A stretch of 64,000 nt of DNA, taken from Melastoma dodecandrum. Lineage: Eukaryota > Streptophyta > Magnoliopsida > Myrtales > Melastomataceae. Shown piece after piece: positions 43,481 through 56,620 of this stretch; within the stretch, counting starts at the first letter, position 1; each line of letters starts with the position of its first letter. The translations under genes and the position numbers were made by a program. The notes under the pieces were generated by a model. It did not search any database. It was not told the origin of the DNA and saw only the letters and a program-made list of their open reading frames with translations. The stretch is taken from assembly GCA_029817715.1 (NCBI GenBank), contig JARUPY010000146.1:62001-126000 (forward strand). Direction: 5' to 3'.

Positions 43481-46400
43481 TGTATGCGCGCCTTCCGGCC
43501 TAGCACTCGTGTGGCGGTTCGAACGACCCGAGGATCCGAGCCCGCTCCCCAAAGGCCTAACCGGTCGACGTCACGACTCGGGCGTCGGACGCTGCGGAAG
43601 GGAATTGAGTGATCCCTCCCTGGGTTCCTAACTGGGCCTGCTCAGGCCCTCGCGGACCGTCTCTGTTTCCTAAGAGGCGGCGGGCGAAAGGCGGAGCATG
43701 ATCCAAAGGAGGAACTTTCGGAAGAAATTAGGAGCAGCTCGTGTCGTCAGTTCCTCATCCAAAATGGCTCCGTAAAAAGGTTGTCGTTTAACCTTGATAA
43801 ACTATACGGAGTCGCCACCGACTTAGTTTTGAAAACTGGTTTAAGTCGAAAAACCAGAGTAGGATCCGGGGATTCCTATTTACTAACTCTTACATTCTAA
43901 CATGCGAAAAAGGAGGTGACGTTTGCTCCAAAAGATTTGCTTTTGTTTAACGGGTTGTGGACCCGATCCAGACATGACTCCGGACTCATGTCAATGTTTT
44001 ACGGGCGTTGGACCCGATTCGGGCTATTGGGCCGGAACTCGTATTTGTTAATAGTAAACAACATGCGAAAATAAACCTATTGGCCTAAGGCATGTGAACA
44101 AGCACAAACAATTATTGAGATAAAGAGGGCGGGGAAGGATGGTGACCGTGGGCCTTTGGACTTGGGCCCACAGCCCGTTACAAGTGGATTTTCTATCTTT
44201 TCGGGGAGGCCCGCACCTCCCCTTTGTACCTCATGTGGCGGTTGGAGCCGCTTGATGGTCTTGACATCGCGTTTTTATGCGCGGAAAGATTCACGCGCCT
44301 TCGACAATCCTTCGAGAGGCTTGGGCCGGGACATCGAAATTTGTGCGTCCGTTGTACATACATAGACCAAAAGACGAAGTGTAAGTTATGCGAGATAGTA
44401 GAGCGCATGACTTCACATATGTTTTACATAAATAAATGATGATCATGTTCATCAAACACAATGTAATCTAATCATATTAGAAAGAGTTACGCAATCACGA
44501 ATCACAACGAACATAGATTGCGCACAGTACAGAAAACGAATTATAACTTTGGCTAGGATTATCCGATTCAATGGAAATTTGAACCAACAGATCTGCAACT
44601 TAATGACAAGTTTGCGTGTTAAATTTTATAAAAATCTAACGGTGCAATCTCTCAAGATCAAGGAACCAATGTGGCTGTCCAGAAAAGCGGAACAATTTGC
44701 ACAGACAATGTTGTTCCTATCATATCTTGGCTTTGAATGTCTGATCGGAGTGCAAAAAGACTCCACAGAAAGGTAAAGTGATGAAGAATATGTATGTAAA
44801 ACTTCACGTGGATCCAACGGTGGATCATAAGAAATACCGGTGCCTGTGGACTCGATCTGACTCTGGCTGGGTAAAGTCCGGGAAGGAAAATGACAAACTT
44901 CGCATTCACGAAACGAGAAAATATGTATGATATGTCAAAATTATGATGATGAATTGAAGAAAACAACTGTAAAATTTGGCAACGATCCAATGGTGGGATA
45001 AGCCGTTATTGCATAAAGAACATGATAGTGACACTCAGGAGACCTTGCTGAGTATACACTCTATTCGCGAGATTTTTTCGTATTATGCTAGAAACTTCAA
45101 CGATTGATATACAAATTCATAGACCGCCTTGAAGTCTAGTTTAGGTTCCAAAAATTTGAGCAAGAGCCAACGGTTAGATCTCACGAAATTTTCCCGGAAG
45201 CGACAATGCAATAGGCTGTCCTGTTGCGGCCATCGAAAGTGGCGACTGTTCCAGGAGAAATAACTCAATCCTCGATCAACCAAAAATTAAAACAAAAATA
45301 TTTCCAAGGTCATCACTCATTGTAGATCAGTTGACCTTCTGTGGTCAAGGTTCGAAAACGTCCGTAACCTCATCAAAAAACTCAGCCTTTGGAGGCGTTG
45401 TCGCAGAAAACAACTGAAACAGTAGGCCGGGAGATGTCCCGACACTTCCGTGCCACAATTGAACGGAAAATCGACCCCCAAAGCTCCTGTGAAAGCTTTG
45501 AAGTCTAAGAGACATACGAAAATGCGTTTAGGGAAGTGTTTATGTGATTACGACTTTTTGTTTTCGCCGTGATCTAATACCGGAGGAAGGAGGCGCACCG
45601 GCTGTCCCTTGTCTGTAACTCCGGCTGTCACGTTCTTGTCCGAAGGCTCGTTCCTCATCCCATGGTGTCTGTCGTAGGCCAAAGAAGGAAGGGTACGACG
45701 GAGTCGGCATATCGAATGGTAAAAGCATGCTGGAGTTAGCAAAGTGAGAGGAAGTCTCACCGAGGGGTTACCTCACCCCGGGTGGCCCGAGGAGGATGAA
45801 TGATGCCGGGAGGGTGTCGACTGGTAGGCTGGTCGGGAGGCTTTGGCTCGTCAGCACTGGAGAGGGGGAGTCCTTGGCTCCGATTTCTGTGTGTACGTCG
45901 GGAGGAGTTGGCCTCCGGTTGTATGTAGAGGGAGGAGGAGTTGGCCTCCGATTATATGTAGAGGGAGGAGGAGTTGGCCTCAGATTCCCGGAAGGGTGGT
46001 GCGTCTGCGGGTGAGACGTCTGGTCGAAGATTGTCTGATAATATGATAATTCTCTGAAAAGGGATTGGGGAGGCTTTTGCTTAGAGTTTTTTGGGATCCT
46101 CTGATGGGGAGTCTCTGATTTTTTTTATTATCTGGTAATTGTCTGAAAAAGAAGGGAATGCTTTGGCTTAGAGGATTTCAGAGATCCTCCGGAGAATCTC
46201 TGATTTCTCTTGTACGTGTGTGATTGTCTGATTGAATTTTTTTTTGAGACTTTGGCTCTCTCACGAATGTCTGATGGGGAACGATGGATCCCTTTCCTCC
46301 TTTTTAGGATTGTAAGGTTGCGAGAAGGGATTGTGTCTCGGTTCATCTTCTAATGGAACAAAGATGGTAAGATATTTTTTAAATTGGGAATGTGATATAT

Positions 46401-46536
46401 ATTTTTTTTTCTTGGAGTGATCGATGTGATTGAAGATTTTTCTCAATCAAGGTGATTACCGAAATCTTAGATGATTTGAGTGTGATTGCAATTTTAAAGG
46501 AAATATTGATTAGGTGGAAAAATTTGGGGTATTACA
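43481..46536 (-). repeat. 3' LTR of element B (left copy)
   Basis: Plus strand starts TGTATGCGCGCC and ends GGGGTATTACA. It matches 53617-56620 along the whole length with scattered substitutions and small indels. It has three copies of a ~36-bp unit (GGAGTTGGCCTCCG, TATGTAGAGGGAGGA) near 45900-45985 where the other LTR has two. Confidence 0.95.
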
Positions 46537-46550
46537 GTTGCCCCTCTTTA
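46537..46550 (-). other. Polypurine tract of element B
   Basis: Minus strand TAAAGAGGGGCAAC directly precedes the LTR start TGTAATACCCC. Confidence 0.65.
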
Positions 46551-48519
46551 CGAGGGAGGCTTGGAAAATATTTTCTCGCAAAGACTTCATTAATACCCCA
46601 AATTTTGGGATCTAATCAAGAAAACTGTTAGTAATAAACGAGACCCCGTGAAATACAGGGGTAATGAAATATGTATGATCACAACACTCATGCATGTCAT
46701 GATTTATTTGATGAAGCTTATTTGGATCACTTCTGAGCGAGAACAGAGAAGGACTTCTGACTTTTATTTGGGCTCGCTCTTACTTCTGAAACCTGTCACG
46801 GTGGGATTTTAGAATTCCTTTGACTTGGATGCTTATGTACCAGTCGAATGAGACTTTATCTAGGTTGTAATGTAGTTTTGGCTTAAGGCCTTTGGATAGA
46901 GAATCTGAATTTGTCATTTTTTGAAGGAACAAGTCTAAGGACCTCATCGGAAGCTGCTGTACCATAGAGGTTCCACCGTTCAAGCGAATTCTCCATCTAT
47001 CAGACAACAGGCCTGTTGAGACATGCCGTTGGGGATTGATGGCCGATCCACTAGAGCTTTGGAATTCTGTTTTAGGGAGTGTCTTCTCCTCGTTTTGTCC
47101 GGGAGATAGCACCTTTGCTTTTGCGACCGTTCATGTCGGCCCTGGTGCTTTAATTTGCTCTTTTGTTTTCTTTTTCTTGCGCTCTGCTCTTGATGTCTTT
47201 GGTTATTGCGCTGATTTTGCTTTTTCTTTGTTGAATCATAGGGATTTGCGCTGCTTTCTTTCTTTCTCTCCGCCTTGTTGGAGATGCTTTGGACTCCTTG
47301 GGGATTTATATTTCTTAATGGTTATGAGGATTTGCCCCATTTTCTTCTCTGTTGATATTTTTAGAGCTGCTTTGGACTCCTTGAGGATTTGTACGTCTTG
47401 CAGAATTGTTGGAGGTTTCCATCCCGGGGTACAAGTCAACTGGCGAGCACGTCTGTTTATGGTACCTCTTCACTTGAACCTTGAGGAAGTGTCGCCTCTG
47501 TGGTCGGTCACTTCCGGTTTCTAACTACAGGATCTCCGTTAACCTCGATGTAAGGCGATCCTTAGACTCGGTGGGAAAAGTGTGTGTAGAAACTTCGACT
47601 TTGGCTCGGAAGGGCTAGCAATGGTCTTGTCCGTGTTTGGGATAGAGAATAGATGCTCGATCTCATCCCGGTCTGAGCATCTTTCGTCAAAGGATTCTTT
47701 GTTCGCCCAGACGTATGCATATGAACCCTCACGGTGTTTGCACTCATCTCTTTGGGTAAGTGTTTAGGAATGGGCTTGCCTTCTCCATTCTCGCTCAGAA
47801 GCATTCTTATTGTCAAAAATCTTTTAAAATTGTATGTAAAAGGGCACACAAATGCTTAAGAAGTGAATAGGTTTATGTACGCAAACCTCTTTGGAGATGT
47901 CATACTAAGGTGGTGCTCTTGTGCAAGCTTCGCGGGGAAGGTGTTTGCACTTTCATGCCCCAGTCAGGGTCCTTGAGATTAGACTTGGAACAGCTTCCAC
48001 CCGACCACCCACGCTGTTGCCTAAGAGTTTGTACCGTACTGTGCGGAGTCCATGTGCCTACACAGTTGACAACGGACGAAGGTGAAGTTAGCTCATATAC
48101 TTCGACTCTCGCTTGGGGAAATTATAATAAAGTTAGGTATTCGCTGGGGATATGAGATGAATATGCCCATCTCGATGGTCGTTCTGGAAGAATATGCTTG
48201 TATATTCTACTCTTATTGAGGAATGCGGTGTTTATAACCGACTCCAGCTGGGAAAATAGATGTATTACTCCGTCTGGGGAATGATAAGAAATTTGTTAGA
48301 GAGTAGTGTAGATGATACTCCTTTTCGATATGATCATCCTTGGTGACAACAAAGGCAATCTCGAAGCTTTGGTTCGAAATCTTCCACCCGACCGCCCACG
48401 CCTTTGTTCGTAATGCAAGATGTTCATGTACCTACACTCGCCAAAGGGCGGACAACAAGTGAACTCATTTAACTTGTTCCATAGTGAAAGTATTAAAATT
48501 GGATTAATATTCCCTTTCA

Positions 48520-49400
48520 TGTCTTTTCGTCATTGCGTCTTTATCGGATATGATCAAAGGATTGGCGAAATGCTACTCTTGCCATGGACTGCTATATAAG
48601 GTTGCTCATGTACTTGTTAAACAGATGGCGAGAAAATAAGTGAGTTCGTGTAACTTGTTTCTTTTAGAGTATAAACGAAGTTTGCTCCCTGTTTTGTATG
48701 AAGGCGAAATAGAGTTTTGGTACTTCCCTTTTTATGTGATTTCATCATTGCATCTTCGTCCACAAGAATCGAAGGATTGGCGAAATCTACTCGTGCCTTG
48801 TGTCTGTTATATAAGGGTACTCATGTACCTATCAAATAGATGACTAGAAACAAGTTAGTTCATGTGACTTGTTTCTGTTAGAGTAAGAATAAAGTTTGCT
48901 CATGTAACTTCATTTGTAAAAAAAGTGAAGTAGAGTTTTGGTACTTCCCTTTTGTATGGTTTTGTCATTGCGTCTTCATCCGATGGAATCGAAGGTTTGA
49001 CGAAGTGGCTACTCTGGTTTTGTATCCGTTGTATAAGGTTGCTCATGTACCTATCAAACAGATGAAAAAAAAAACAAGTGTCTTCGTTCAACTTGATTCT
49101 TTTATAGTAGAAATGAAATTTGCTCATGTAATTTCATTTATAAGAAAGGTGAAGTAGTATAGGGTTTTGGTACTTCCCTTTGTATAATTTCATCATTGCG
49201 TCTTCGTCCGTAAGAATCGAAGCATTTGACGAAATTGCGACAAGACTTTGGCTTGAAACGTTTTGCCACCCTGTCACCCTCGCCTTTGTCATAGGAGTTG
49301 TGTACCATTCGTGTGAGGAGCTCTTGTACCTGCCCACGAGATAAAGGACGTAAATGAAATCGGCTCATGTAATTTTATTTAGCTTGATGACGAGAGTAAT
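48520..49400 (+). repeat. ~215-226-bp tandem repeats inside element B
   Basis: At least four copies. The anchor GTCATTGCGTCTTCATCCG-like recurs at about 48529, 48744, 48965 and 49191. Each unit also has TATAAGGTTGCTCATGTACC and TTTTGGTACTTCCCTTT. Related half-units (CGAAGCTTTGGTTCGAAA...CCACCCGACC) occur at about 48360, 49495, 49885 and 50070, so the array is larger and mixed. Confidence 0.8.
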
Positions 49401-49698
49401 AATTGTGTGAAACTCCCTTTTCATGTTTATTGTCAGTGTTCTTGCCCCGGTTCCTTGGAGATGATAAGAAGTATTCTAACAAAGGTTGTTTCGAAGCTCC
49501 GGTTCGAAATTCGTTGATTGTCTTGATTGTCTGTCTAGGACGCTCATGTACTCCTTGAGATAAGCATGGAGGGCACAACAAGTAAGCTCATGTAACTCAT
49601 TTTGCGAAGAAAGCATTAGTCAAATAATGAATACTCCCTTTCATGTGATTCGTTGGTTTGTCGACGGAGAATTAACCAAGATTGCTCAGTCTTGTCCC

Positions 49699-49843
49699 AG
49701 GATAGCTTGGGGATTTGCCCCAGGATCACTCGAAGATATGTCCATGATCACTCGGAGATTTGTCACAGGATCGGTCGGGGATTTTCCATACGATCACTTG
49801 GAGATTTGCCCCAGGATCGCTCGAAGATTTGCCCCGGATTGTT
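49699..49843 (+). repeat. 23-bp minisatellite, about six copies
   Basis: Units such as AGGATCACTCGAAGATATGT, AGGATCGCTCGAAGATTTGC and ACGATCACTTGGAGATTTGC follow one another without spacers. Confidence 0.8.
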
Positions 49844-51071
49844 CTCGTGTTGTCGTCGTCGTTGTTTTGCCAACGAAGGCTGTTTCAAAACTTTGGCTCG
49901 AAACTTTTCCACCCTACCACCCTTGCCTTGGTCATCTGTCTAGGATGTTCATGTACCTATAAGACAAGTCGAAGGGCAAAACAAGTAAGCTCATGTAACC
50001 TGTTCTGCAGAGAAAGTATTAGTTGACGAACGAATACTCCCTTTCATGTAGATTGTCATTTTGTTGACAACAAATGATATTTTGAAGCTTTGGCTCAAAA
50101 CTGTTTTAAGGCTTTGGCTCGAAACTTTACCACCCTGCCACCCACACCTTTGTCAACATGCGACAAGGGCTAAAATAAGTGAACTCATGTAACTTATTTT
50201 CACAAATAGGGAAGTATTAATCAAAGAACGAATACTCCCTTTCATGTGATTGTAGCGTCGAAGAACGCCTACATCGATTGCTTGTGACAGTTCTCTCCGT
50301 TAAGATGATTGATCTTCGGTTGAATGCCGTGAATGTGCAAAGTCGATAGAGCCATGCGGTGGGCTTGGGTGGGGATTGGCCACTCATGTAGTGGGCCAAC
50401 GTGCTTGTTTTTCGTCAATGAGTGATGCGGTGATCGACCATCTCCTCTTTTCTTTGGTGAGAGTCGGTGGTTGACTACTGTCGGGATGACCGCTTGGGTG
50501 CCGTAGGGAATTCAAAGGGAATTACCCCAGTCAAAGTATGCGTCGTCGCTTGGTAGACATCATGTTCTTTGGTATTGGTAAGTTGTTGTCTGAGCACCAG
50601 AAGAGTCATCTTGCACCTGCGAGGTAAAATGGATGCCTTGGTGTTAGCAGTTTAAATATCGATAAGTTCATCATGTATGTTTTGAACTGTTGGAAGGCAA
50701 ATCGAGCGAATGGGAGTTTCTAATGCCAGTTGCGCTATATGTTCGCCGTCGCTTGAAGAATCTGGTCCATGTTCATGTTTTTGTCGTTGGGATGCTATGG
50801 ATCTGGCATTCGTCAAGTTCTTGTTGTCGGAGAAACGATGAGGTTGAATTAAGTGTTCGTATTTGGGGGTTGATTGCTCGCAGCTGTCCTGATCTCGTGA
50901 TGCAGTTGTGAATGATGGGGTCTGCCCCTTGTGCTGGATTGTGTTGTTGAGTTGTAAGCTAGGGAATTGCCCCTATTTGGAATGATGTTTCTGTTGGTGC
51001 CGAAGTTGTGGCGACTAACGACGTAGTGAAATCGCTTCTGCTTCTTTGGAGCGGTTGTCGGATCAGTAGGG

Positions 51072-51079
51072 GCGTGATG
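51072..51079 (+). repeat. 8-bp target duplication of hAT element, left
   Basis: GCGTGATG, repeated at 52651-52658. Eight bases is the hAT rule. Confidence 0.9.
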
Positions 51080-52650
51080 TAGGGGTGAAAATGAGTCGAG
51101 TCGAGACCGAGTACTCCCAGGCTCGAGCTCGGCTCGATTAGGAAAAGCTCGAACTCGGCTCGTTCCAATTATGGAGAGCTCGAGCTTGGCTCGAAAGGCT
51201 CGGATGTAGATCGAGCCTAAGCTTGGCTCGAAAGCTCGGCTCGAAAGCTCGAGCTCGATTTCAAAATATACATATATTGACGTTGACTCGAACTCGGCTC
51301 GGTTGGCTTGAAAACATATATAATAAAGTTCACTTCAAAAACATAAATATGAACAATGTTGTCAAAATATTTCAACAAAATCATAACTCCAAAACATCTC
51401 CAAACTATTCTCCCAAAACATCTCCATAAATAGAACCAGATTTATCAAAACAATCACAAACCACAAGAATCATACTCTTAAAACATCTTCACGATATAAC
51501 TTCATTACCAATCATAATAATATCACAAGCATCATCACCTGCATATAAAATATTATAAAGAGTATTACAATCACCATAACAATAATAAGACAATAAATAT
51601 CTTAAAATTTTATAAAGTATGTAACGATATTTAGCTTATTTCAAGAAGTTGAATTAGGTACTTGAATAAATATCTCTTGGTATGTTTTCCCTTTCTGTAA
51701 AAGAAACAAAAAAGAGAAATAAAAAGCTTGGGTTAGTAACATGTTTAATAAATAATATATTTCATAAATTGAAAAAACTTTAAATGAAAAAAACTTACCT
51801 TTTCAATTTTTTTCATCCCATGTAAATGTCGAAGCCAATCTCCTCCACAAAGTAATGCTTCTACCGTATTCGGAGAAAGAGATGAACGATAAGCATCAAT
51901 TACCCTCGTTCCAGCACTGAATGTAGCTTCAGAAGCCACTGAGCTTGTTGGGATGGCTAAAATATCAGCTGCCATTCTTGACAAAATTGGGTAATGTACC
52001 CGATTCATCTTCCACCAATCCAAACAAGAAAAGTCTTTGCCAATTTCACTCTTTTTTAGACGACTTTTTCCCAAATATTCAGCCAATTCAGATTTTCTAG
52101 GCCCTGAAGTCTCAAGTTTTTCACAATATGATTCAAAATCATCCCAGTTTTGAGTAATACTTGCTTGCATGCCAACACTGCTAGAAGAACCCAAACTCTC
52201 ATAATTCGAATAGTCAGAAGATGCCTTCGAATGCTCTGTAACATATTCTTCATAAAGGCCTTCAATTGTTTTTTCAACCAAATCTTTATTCTTTTTGACG
52301 CTCGCTCCGGCCGATCCTCGCGAGACACAAAGTATGAACAGGCCAATTATTTTCCACTTATCTAATGAAGAGAGGAGATCGCCACGGCAAAAGGAGACGG
52401 AGAGAGAGGTTTTTTCTTTAGGGTTTGCTTTTACCACAGAGTGTGGGGAGGGGGAAGGAAAAAGTTTTTTAGGTAATTTTATAGATTTTTTATTTATAAA
52501 TTATTAAAATTTATTATATAATATTAGGCTCGCGAGCTTCGAGCTGTTAGTGTTTCGGCTCGAGCTCGGCTTGTTTCGTTAACAAAGTCGAGCTCGAACC
52601 GAGCTTTGACCGAGCTAGCTCGCGAGCGGCTCGGCTCATTTTCACCCCTA
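51080..52650 (-). mobile_element. hAT deletion derivative nested in element B
   Basis: 1,571 bp. Terminal inverted repeats TAGGGGTGAAAATGAG (16 bp perfect at both ends, then more CGAG matches), flanked by the 8-bp duplication GCGTGATG. Both subterminal regions are dense in GCTCGAGCTCGGCTCG-type motifs, likely transposase binding sites. Only the 3' part of a transposase gene remains. Confidence 0.92.
51745..52437 (-). pseudogene. hAT transposase remnant with C-terminal dimerisation domain
   Basis: A 230-codon frame. The C-terminal ~110 residues are a clear hATC dimerisation domain: ELAEYLGKSRLKKSE, FSCLDWWKMNRVHYPILSRM, ADILAIPTSSVASEATFSAG and SSLSPNTVEALLCGGDWL. The first ~45 residues do not resemble the family and probably lie across the internal deletion joint. 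The BED finger and RNase-H-like catalytic core are missing, so the element cannot move by itself. Confidence 0.85.
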
Positions 52651-52658
52651 GCGTGATG
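52651..52658 (+). repeat. 8-bp target duplication of hAT element, right
   Basis: GCGTGATG, identical to 51072-51079. Confidence 0.9.
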
Positions 52659-53590
52659 TCCCCAGTGTGTCCGATTGTAGCACGTCCGTGAACGGCTCTA
52701 TGGGCTCGTCATTAGCTCTGATGTTGACTGCGGTTGGCTGGTGGGCTCTAACCTCCTTAGGGTTTTCTTATTGTTGTAGATTCGACTTTGAACTTTGTTA
52801 GCCGTTGGGTGATCTTTGGTGTTCATTTTTGGCTTTGTACTTTGGCTACCGTTGATATCACTTTGGGCTCATGTCGCTGGACACACGGTTTTGGACCTTG
52901 GTAGCTGTAATGGAAACTTTGGTCTTCATGTTGTTATATGTTCGGCTTTGGGCATTGGTAGCCGTCGAAGAATCCTTGACATTCTTGTGCTTGTAGATTT
53001 GTAATGTCATGCCTTGTCCCTAGTCCCATTCGAGGAGCCATGTCGGAGAATTAAACCTCGGAAGGAAAATAAAGAGAATGTTTGGATTAGTATCATGCAA
53101 CAATGTAATCGGTGCATGATAAATTTGTGATGATACTTAACCGCACTCGTATATGCAGAAAAGTATGCAGTGTAATTGCAATTGTAAATGAGACGTAGTG
53201 GTGCACTGGAGCAGAACTGTAGATGACATGGTAATGTAACTAGTGCAATCAAATAGACACTCATGTGGTCATGCGAATTTATGACATGGTTTCCAAGACC
53301 ATGCAATCAAATGACATGGTTTCTAAGACGTCCCTCGGACAAAGGGAGGCGGGTCCCGGTCCGTAGCCTACTAGCTGCAGAAAGCAGTGAGGCCGTGCCT
53401 TTCGGTGACCCCCCAAAATCTTAGTCCCGGATATAGGGACGTACCTAGATATGCCTAGGAAAGCGGTAAACAAACAAAACCATGAGAGCAAACAAAGGGC
53501 ACCGAGCCAAGAAAGTACATACGCAAATAAGAACTCCACTCCGCATGTGGATAGAAAGTTAAGAGCGTTCGAAAAGAATCCACATGTGGA

Positions 53591-53609
53591 GTCCCCAGCG
53601 GAGTCGCCA
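53591..53609 (-). other. Primer binding site of element B
   Basis: Minus strand TGGCGACTCCGCTGGGGAC, seven bases inside the 5' LTR edge. TGGCGACTC-type sites complement a tRNA-Arg 3' end and are typical of Tat/Ogre-like plant elements. Confidence 0.7.
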
Positions 53610-53616
53610 TCCGGCA

Positions 53617-56600
53617 TGTATGTGCGCCTTCCGGCCTAGAACGCGCGTGGCGGTTCGAACGACCCGAGGATCCGAGCCCGCTTCCCCAAGGCCCAACCGG
53701 TCGACGTCACGACTCGGGCGTCGGACGCTGCGGAAGGGAATTGAGTGATCCCTCCCTGGGTTCCTAACCGGGACCTGCTCAGGCCCTCGCCGACCGTCTC
53801 TGTTTTCCTAAGAGGCGGCGGGCGAAAGGTGGAGCATGATTCGAAGGAGGAACTTTCGGGAGAAATCGGGAGCAGCTCGTGTCGTCAGTTCCTCATCCAA
53901 AATGGCTCCGTAAAAAGGTTGTCGTTTAACCTAGATAAACTATACGGAGTCGCGACCGACTTAGTTTTGAAAACTGGTTTCAGTTGGAAAACCAGAGTAG
54001 GATTCGGGGATTCCTATTTACTAACTCTTACATTCTAACATGCGAAAAAGGAGGTGGCGTTTGCTCCAAAAGATTTGCTTTTGTTTAACGGGTGTTGAAC
54101 CCGATCCGGGCATGACTCCGGACTCATGTCAATGTTTTACAGGCGTTGGACTCGATTCGGGCTTTTGGGCCGGAACTCGTATTTGTTGACAATAAACCTA
54201 TTGGCCTAAGGCATGCGGACAAGCACAAATAATTATTGAGATCAAAGAGGGCGGGGAAGGATGGTGACCGTGGGCCTACGCACTTGGGCCCACGGCCCGT
54301 TACAAGTGGATTTTCTATCTTTTTGGGGAGGCCCGCACCTCCCCTTTGTACCTCATGTGGCGGTTGGAGCCACTTGATGGTCTTGACATCGCGTTTTTAT
54401 GCGCGGAAAGATTCACGCGCCTTCGACAATCCTTCGAGAGGCTTGGGCCGGGACTTCGAAAGTTGTGCATCCGTTGTACATACATAGACCAAAAGACGAA
54501 GTGTAAGTTATGCGAGATAGTAGAGCGCAGGACTTCACATATGTTTTACATAAAAAAACGATGATCATGTTCATCAAACACAATATAATCTAATCATATT
54601 ATAAAGAGTTACGCAATCACGAATCACAACGAACACAGATTGCGCACAGTACAGAAAACGGATTATAACTTTGGCTAGGATTGTCCGATTCAATGGAAAT
54701 TTAAACCAACACATCTGAAACTTAATGACAAGTTTGTATGTTAAATTTTATAAAAATCTAACGGTGCAATCTCTCAAGATCAAGGAACCAATGGTCCAGA
54801 AAAGCGGAACAGTTTGCACAGACGGTGTTGTTCATATCATATCTTGGTCTTCAAATGTCCAATCGGAGTGCAAGACTTCACAGAAAGGTAAATTGATGAA
54901 GAATATGTATGTAAAATTTCACGTGGATCCAACGGTGGGTAATAAGAAATACCGGTGCAAAATGTCAGACTATTCTGTGGACTCGATCTGACTCTGGCTG
55001 GGTAAAGTTTTGGGAAGGAAAATGACAAACTTCGCATTCACAGAACGAGAAAATATGTATGATATGTCAAAATTATCGTGATGAATTGAAGAAAACAACT
55101 ATAAAATTTGGCAACGATCTAATGGTGGGATAAGCCGTTATTGCATAAAGAACATGATAGTGACACTCAGGAAACCTTGCTGAGTATACAGTCTGTTCAC
55201 GAGATTTTTTCGTATTATGCTAGAAACTTCAACGATTGATATATAAATTCATAGAACCGCCTTGAAGTCTCTAGTTTAGGTCCCAAAAATTTGAGCAAGG
55301 GCCAACGGCTAGATCTCACGAAACTTTCCCGGAAGCGACAATGCAACAAGCTGTCCTGCTGCGGCCAGCGAATGTGGCGACTGTTTCGGGAGAAATATCT
55401 CAATCCTCGATAAACCAAAAATTAAAACAAAAATATTTCTAAGGTCATCACTCATTGTAGATCATTTTACCTTCTGGTCAAGGTTCGAAAACGTCCGTAA
55501 CCTCATCAAAAAAATCAGCTTTTGGAGGCGTTGCCGCAGAAAACAACTGAAACAGAAGGCCGGGAGATGTCCCGACACTTCCGTGCCACAAATGAACGGA
55601 AAATCGACCCCCAAAGCTGTTGTGAAAGCTTTGAAGTCTAAGAGACATACGAAAATGCATTTAGGGAAGAGTTTTTCATTACGACCTTTTTTTTTCGTCG
55701 TGATCTAATACCGGAGGAAGGTGGCGCACCGGCTGTCCCTTGTCTGTAACTCCGGCTATCACGATCTTGTCGGAAGGCTCGCTCCTCACCCCGTGGTGTG
55801 TGTGGTAGGCCAAAGAAGAAAGGGAACGACGGAGTCAGCATATCGAACATGGTAGAAGCATGCTGGAGTTAGCAAAGTGAGAGGAAGTCTCACCGAGGGG
55901 TTACCTTGCCCCGGGGTGGCCCGAGGAGGATGAACGACACCGGGAGGGTGTCGACTGGTAGGCTGGTCGGGAGACTTTGGCTCGTCAGCATTGGAGAGGA
56001 TGAGTCCTTGGCTCCGGTTTCTGTGTGTAGATCGGGAGGAGCTGGCCTCCGGTTGTATGTAGAGGGATGAGGAGTTGGCCTCCGATTCCCGGAGGGGTGG
56101 AGCGTCTGCGGGTGAGACGTCTGGTCGGAGATTGTCTGATAATCTGATAATTCTCTGAAAAGGGATTGGGGAGGGTTTTGCTCAGAGGATTTTCGAGATC
56201 CTCTGATGGGGAATCTCTGATTTTTTTTTATTATCTTGTAATTGTCTGAGAAAGAAGGGGAGGCTTTGGCTTAGAGGATTTCAGAGCTTTTTTTTGTACG
56301 TGTGTGATTGTCTAATTGATTTTTTTTTAGACTTTGGCTCTCTCACGAATGTCTGATGGGGAACGATTGATCCATTTCCTCCTTTTTAGGATTGTAAGGT
56401 TGCGAGAACGGGATTGTGTATAGGTTCATCCTCTAATGGAACAAAGATGGTAAGATATTTTTTAAATTGGGAATGTGATATATATTTTTTTTTTCTTGGA
56501 GTGATCGATGTGATTGAAGATTTTTCTCAATCAAGTTGATTACCGAAATCTTAGATGATTTGAGTGTGATTGCAATTTTAAAGGAAATATTGATCAGGTG

Positions 56601-56620
56601 GAAAAATTTGGGGTATTACA
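53617..56620 (-). repeat. 5' LTR of element B (right copy)
   Basis: Direct repeat of 43481-46536. Plus strand starts TGTATGTGCGCC and ends GGGGTATTACA, followed by AGGGA. Confidence 0.95.

Larger units (their letters stand above)
46551..53590 (-). other. Interior of element B, no recognisable genes
   Basis: Frames up to 162 codons exist (for example 47036-47524 +), but none shows a known motif or retroelement signature. The stretch consists of leader-like sequence, tandem arrays (48,500-50,250) and the nested hAT (51080-52650). Confidence 0.6.
43481..56620 (-). mobile_element. Element B: LARD-like non-autonomous retrotransposon inserted in element A
   Basis: 13,140 bp with long direct LTRs (3,056 and 3,004 bp), target duplication AGGGA, primer site TGGCGACTCCGCTGGGGAC and polypurine tract AAAGAGGGGC. 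These set its orientation as minus. The 7-kb interior has no recognisable gag, protease, RT, RNase H or integrase on either strand. It holds several tandem arrays and a nested hAT element. It must depend on another element's proteins; its primer site type suggests a Tat/Ogre-like partner. Confidence 0.88.

Noticed and set aside
47036..47524. 162-codon plus-strand frame inside element B
   Set aside because: Phe/Cys/Ser-rich, no motif, wrong strand for the element; expected by chance in T-rich repeat DNA.
48520..49400. Regularly spaced repeats that could suggest a CRISPR-like array
   Set aside because: Units are ~220 bp, degenerate and directly abutting; this is a retrotransposon interior in a plant genome.
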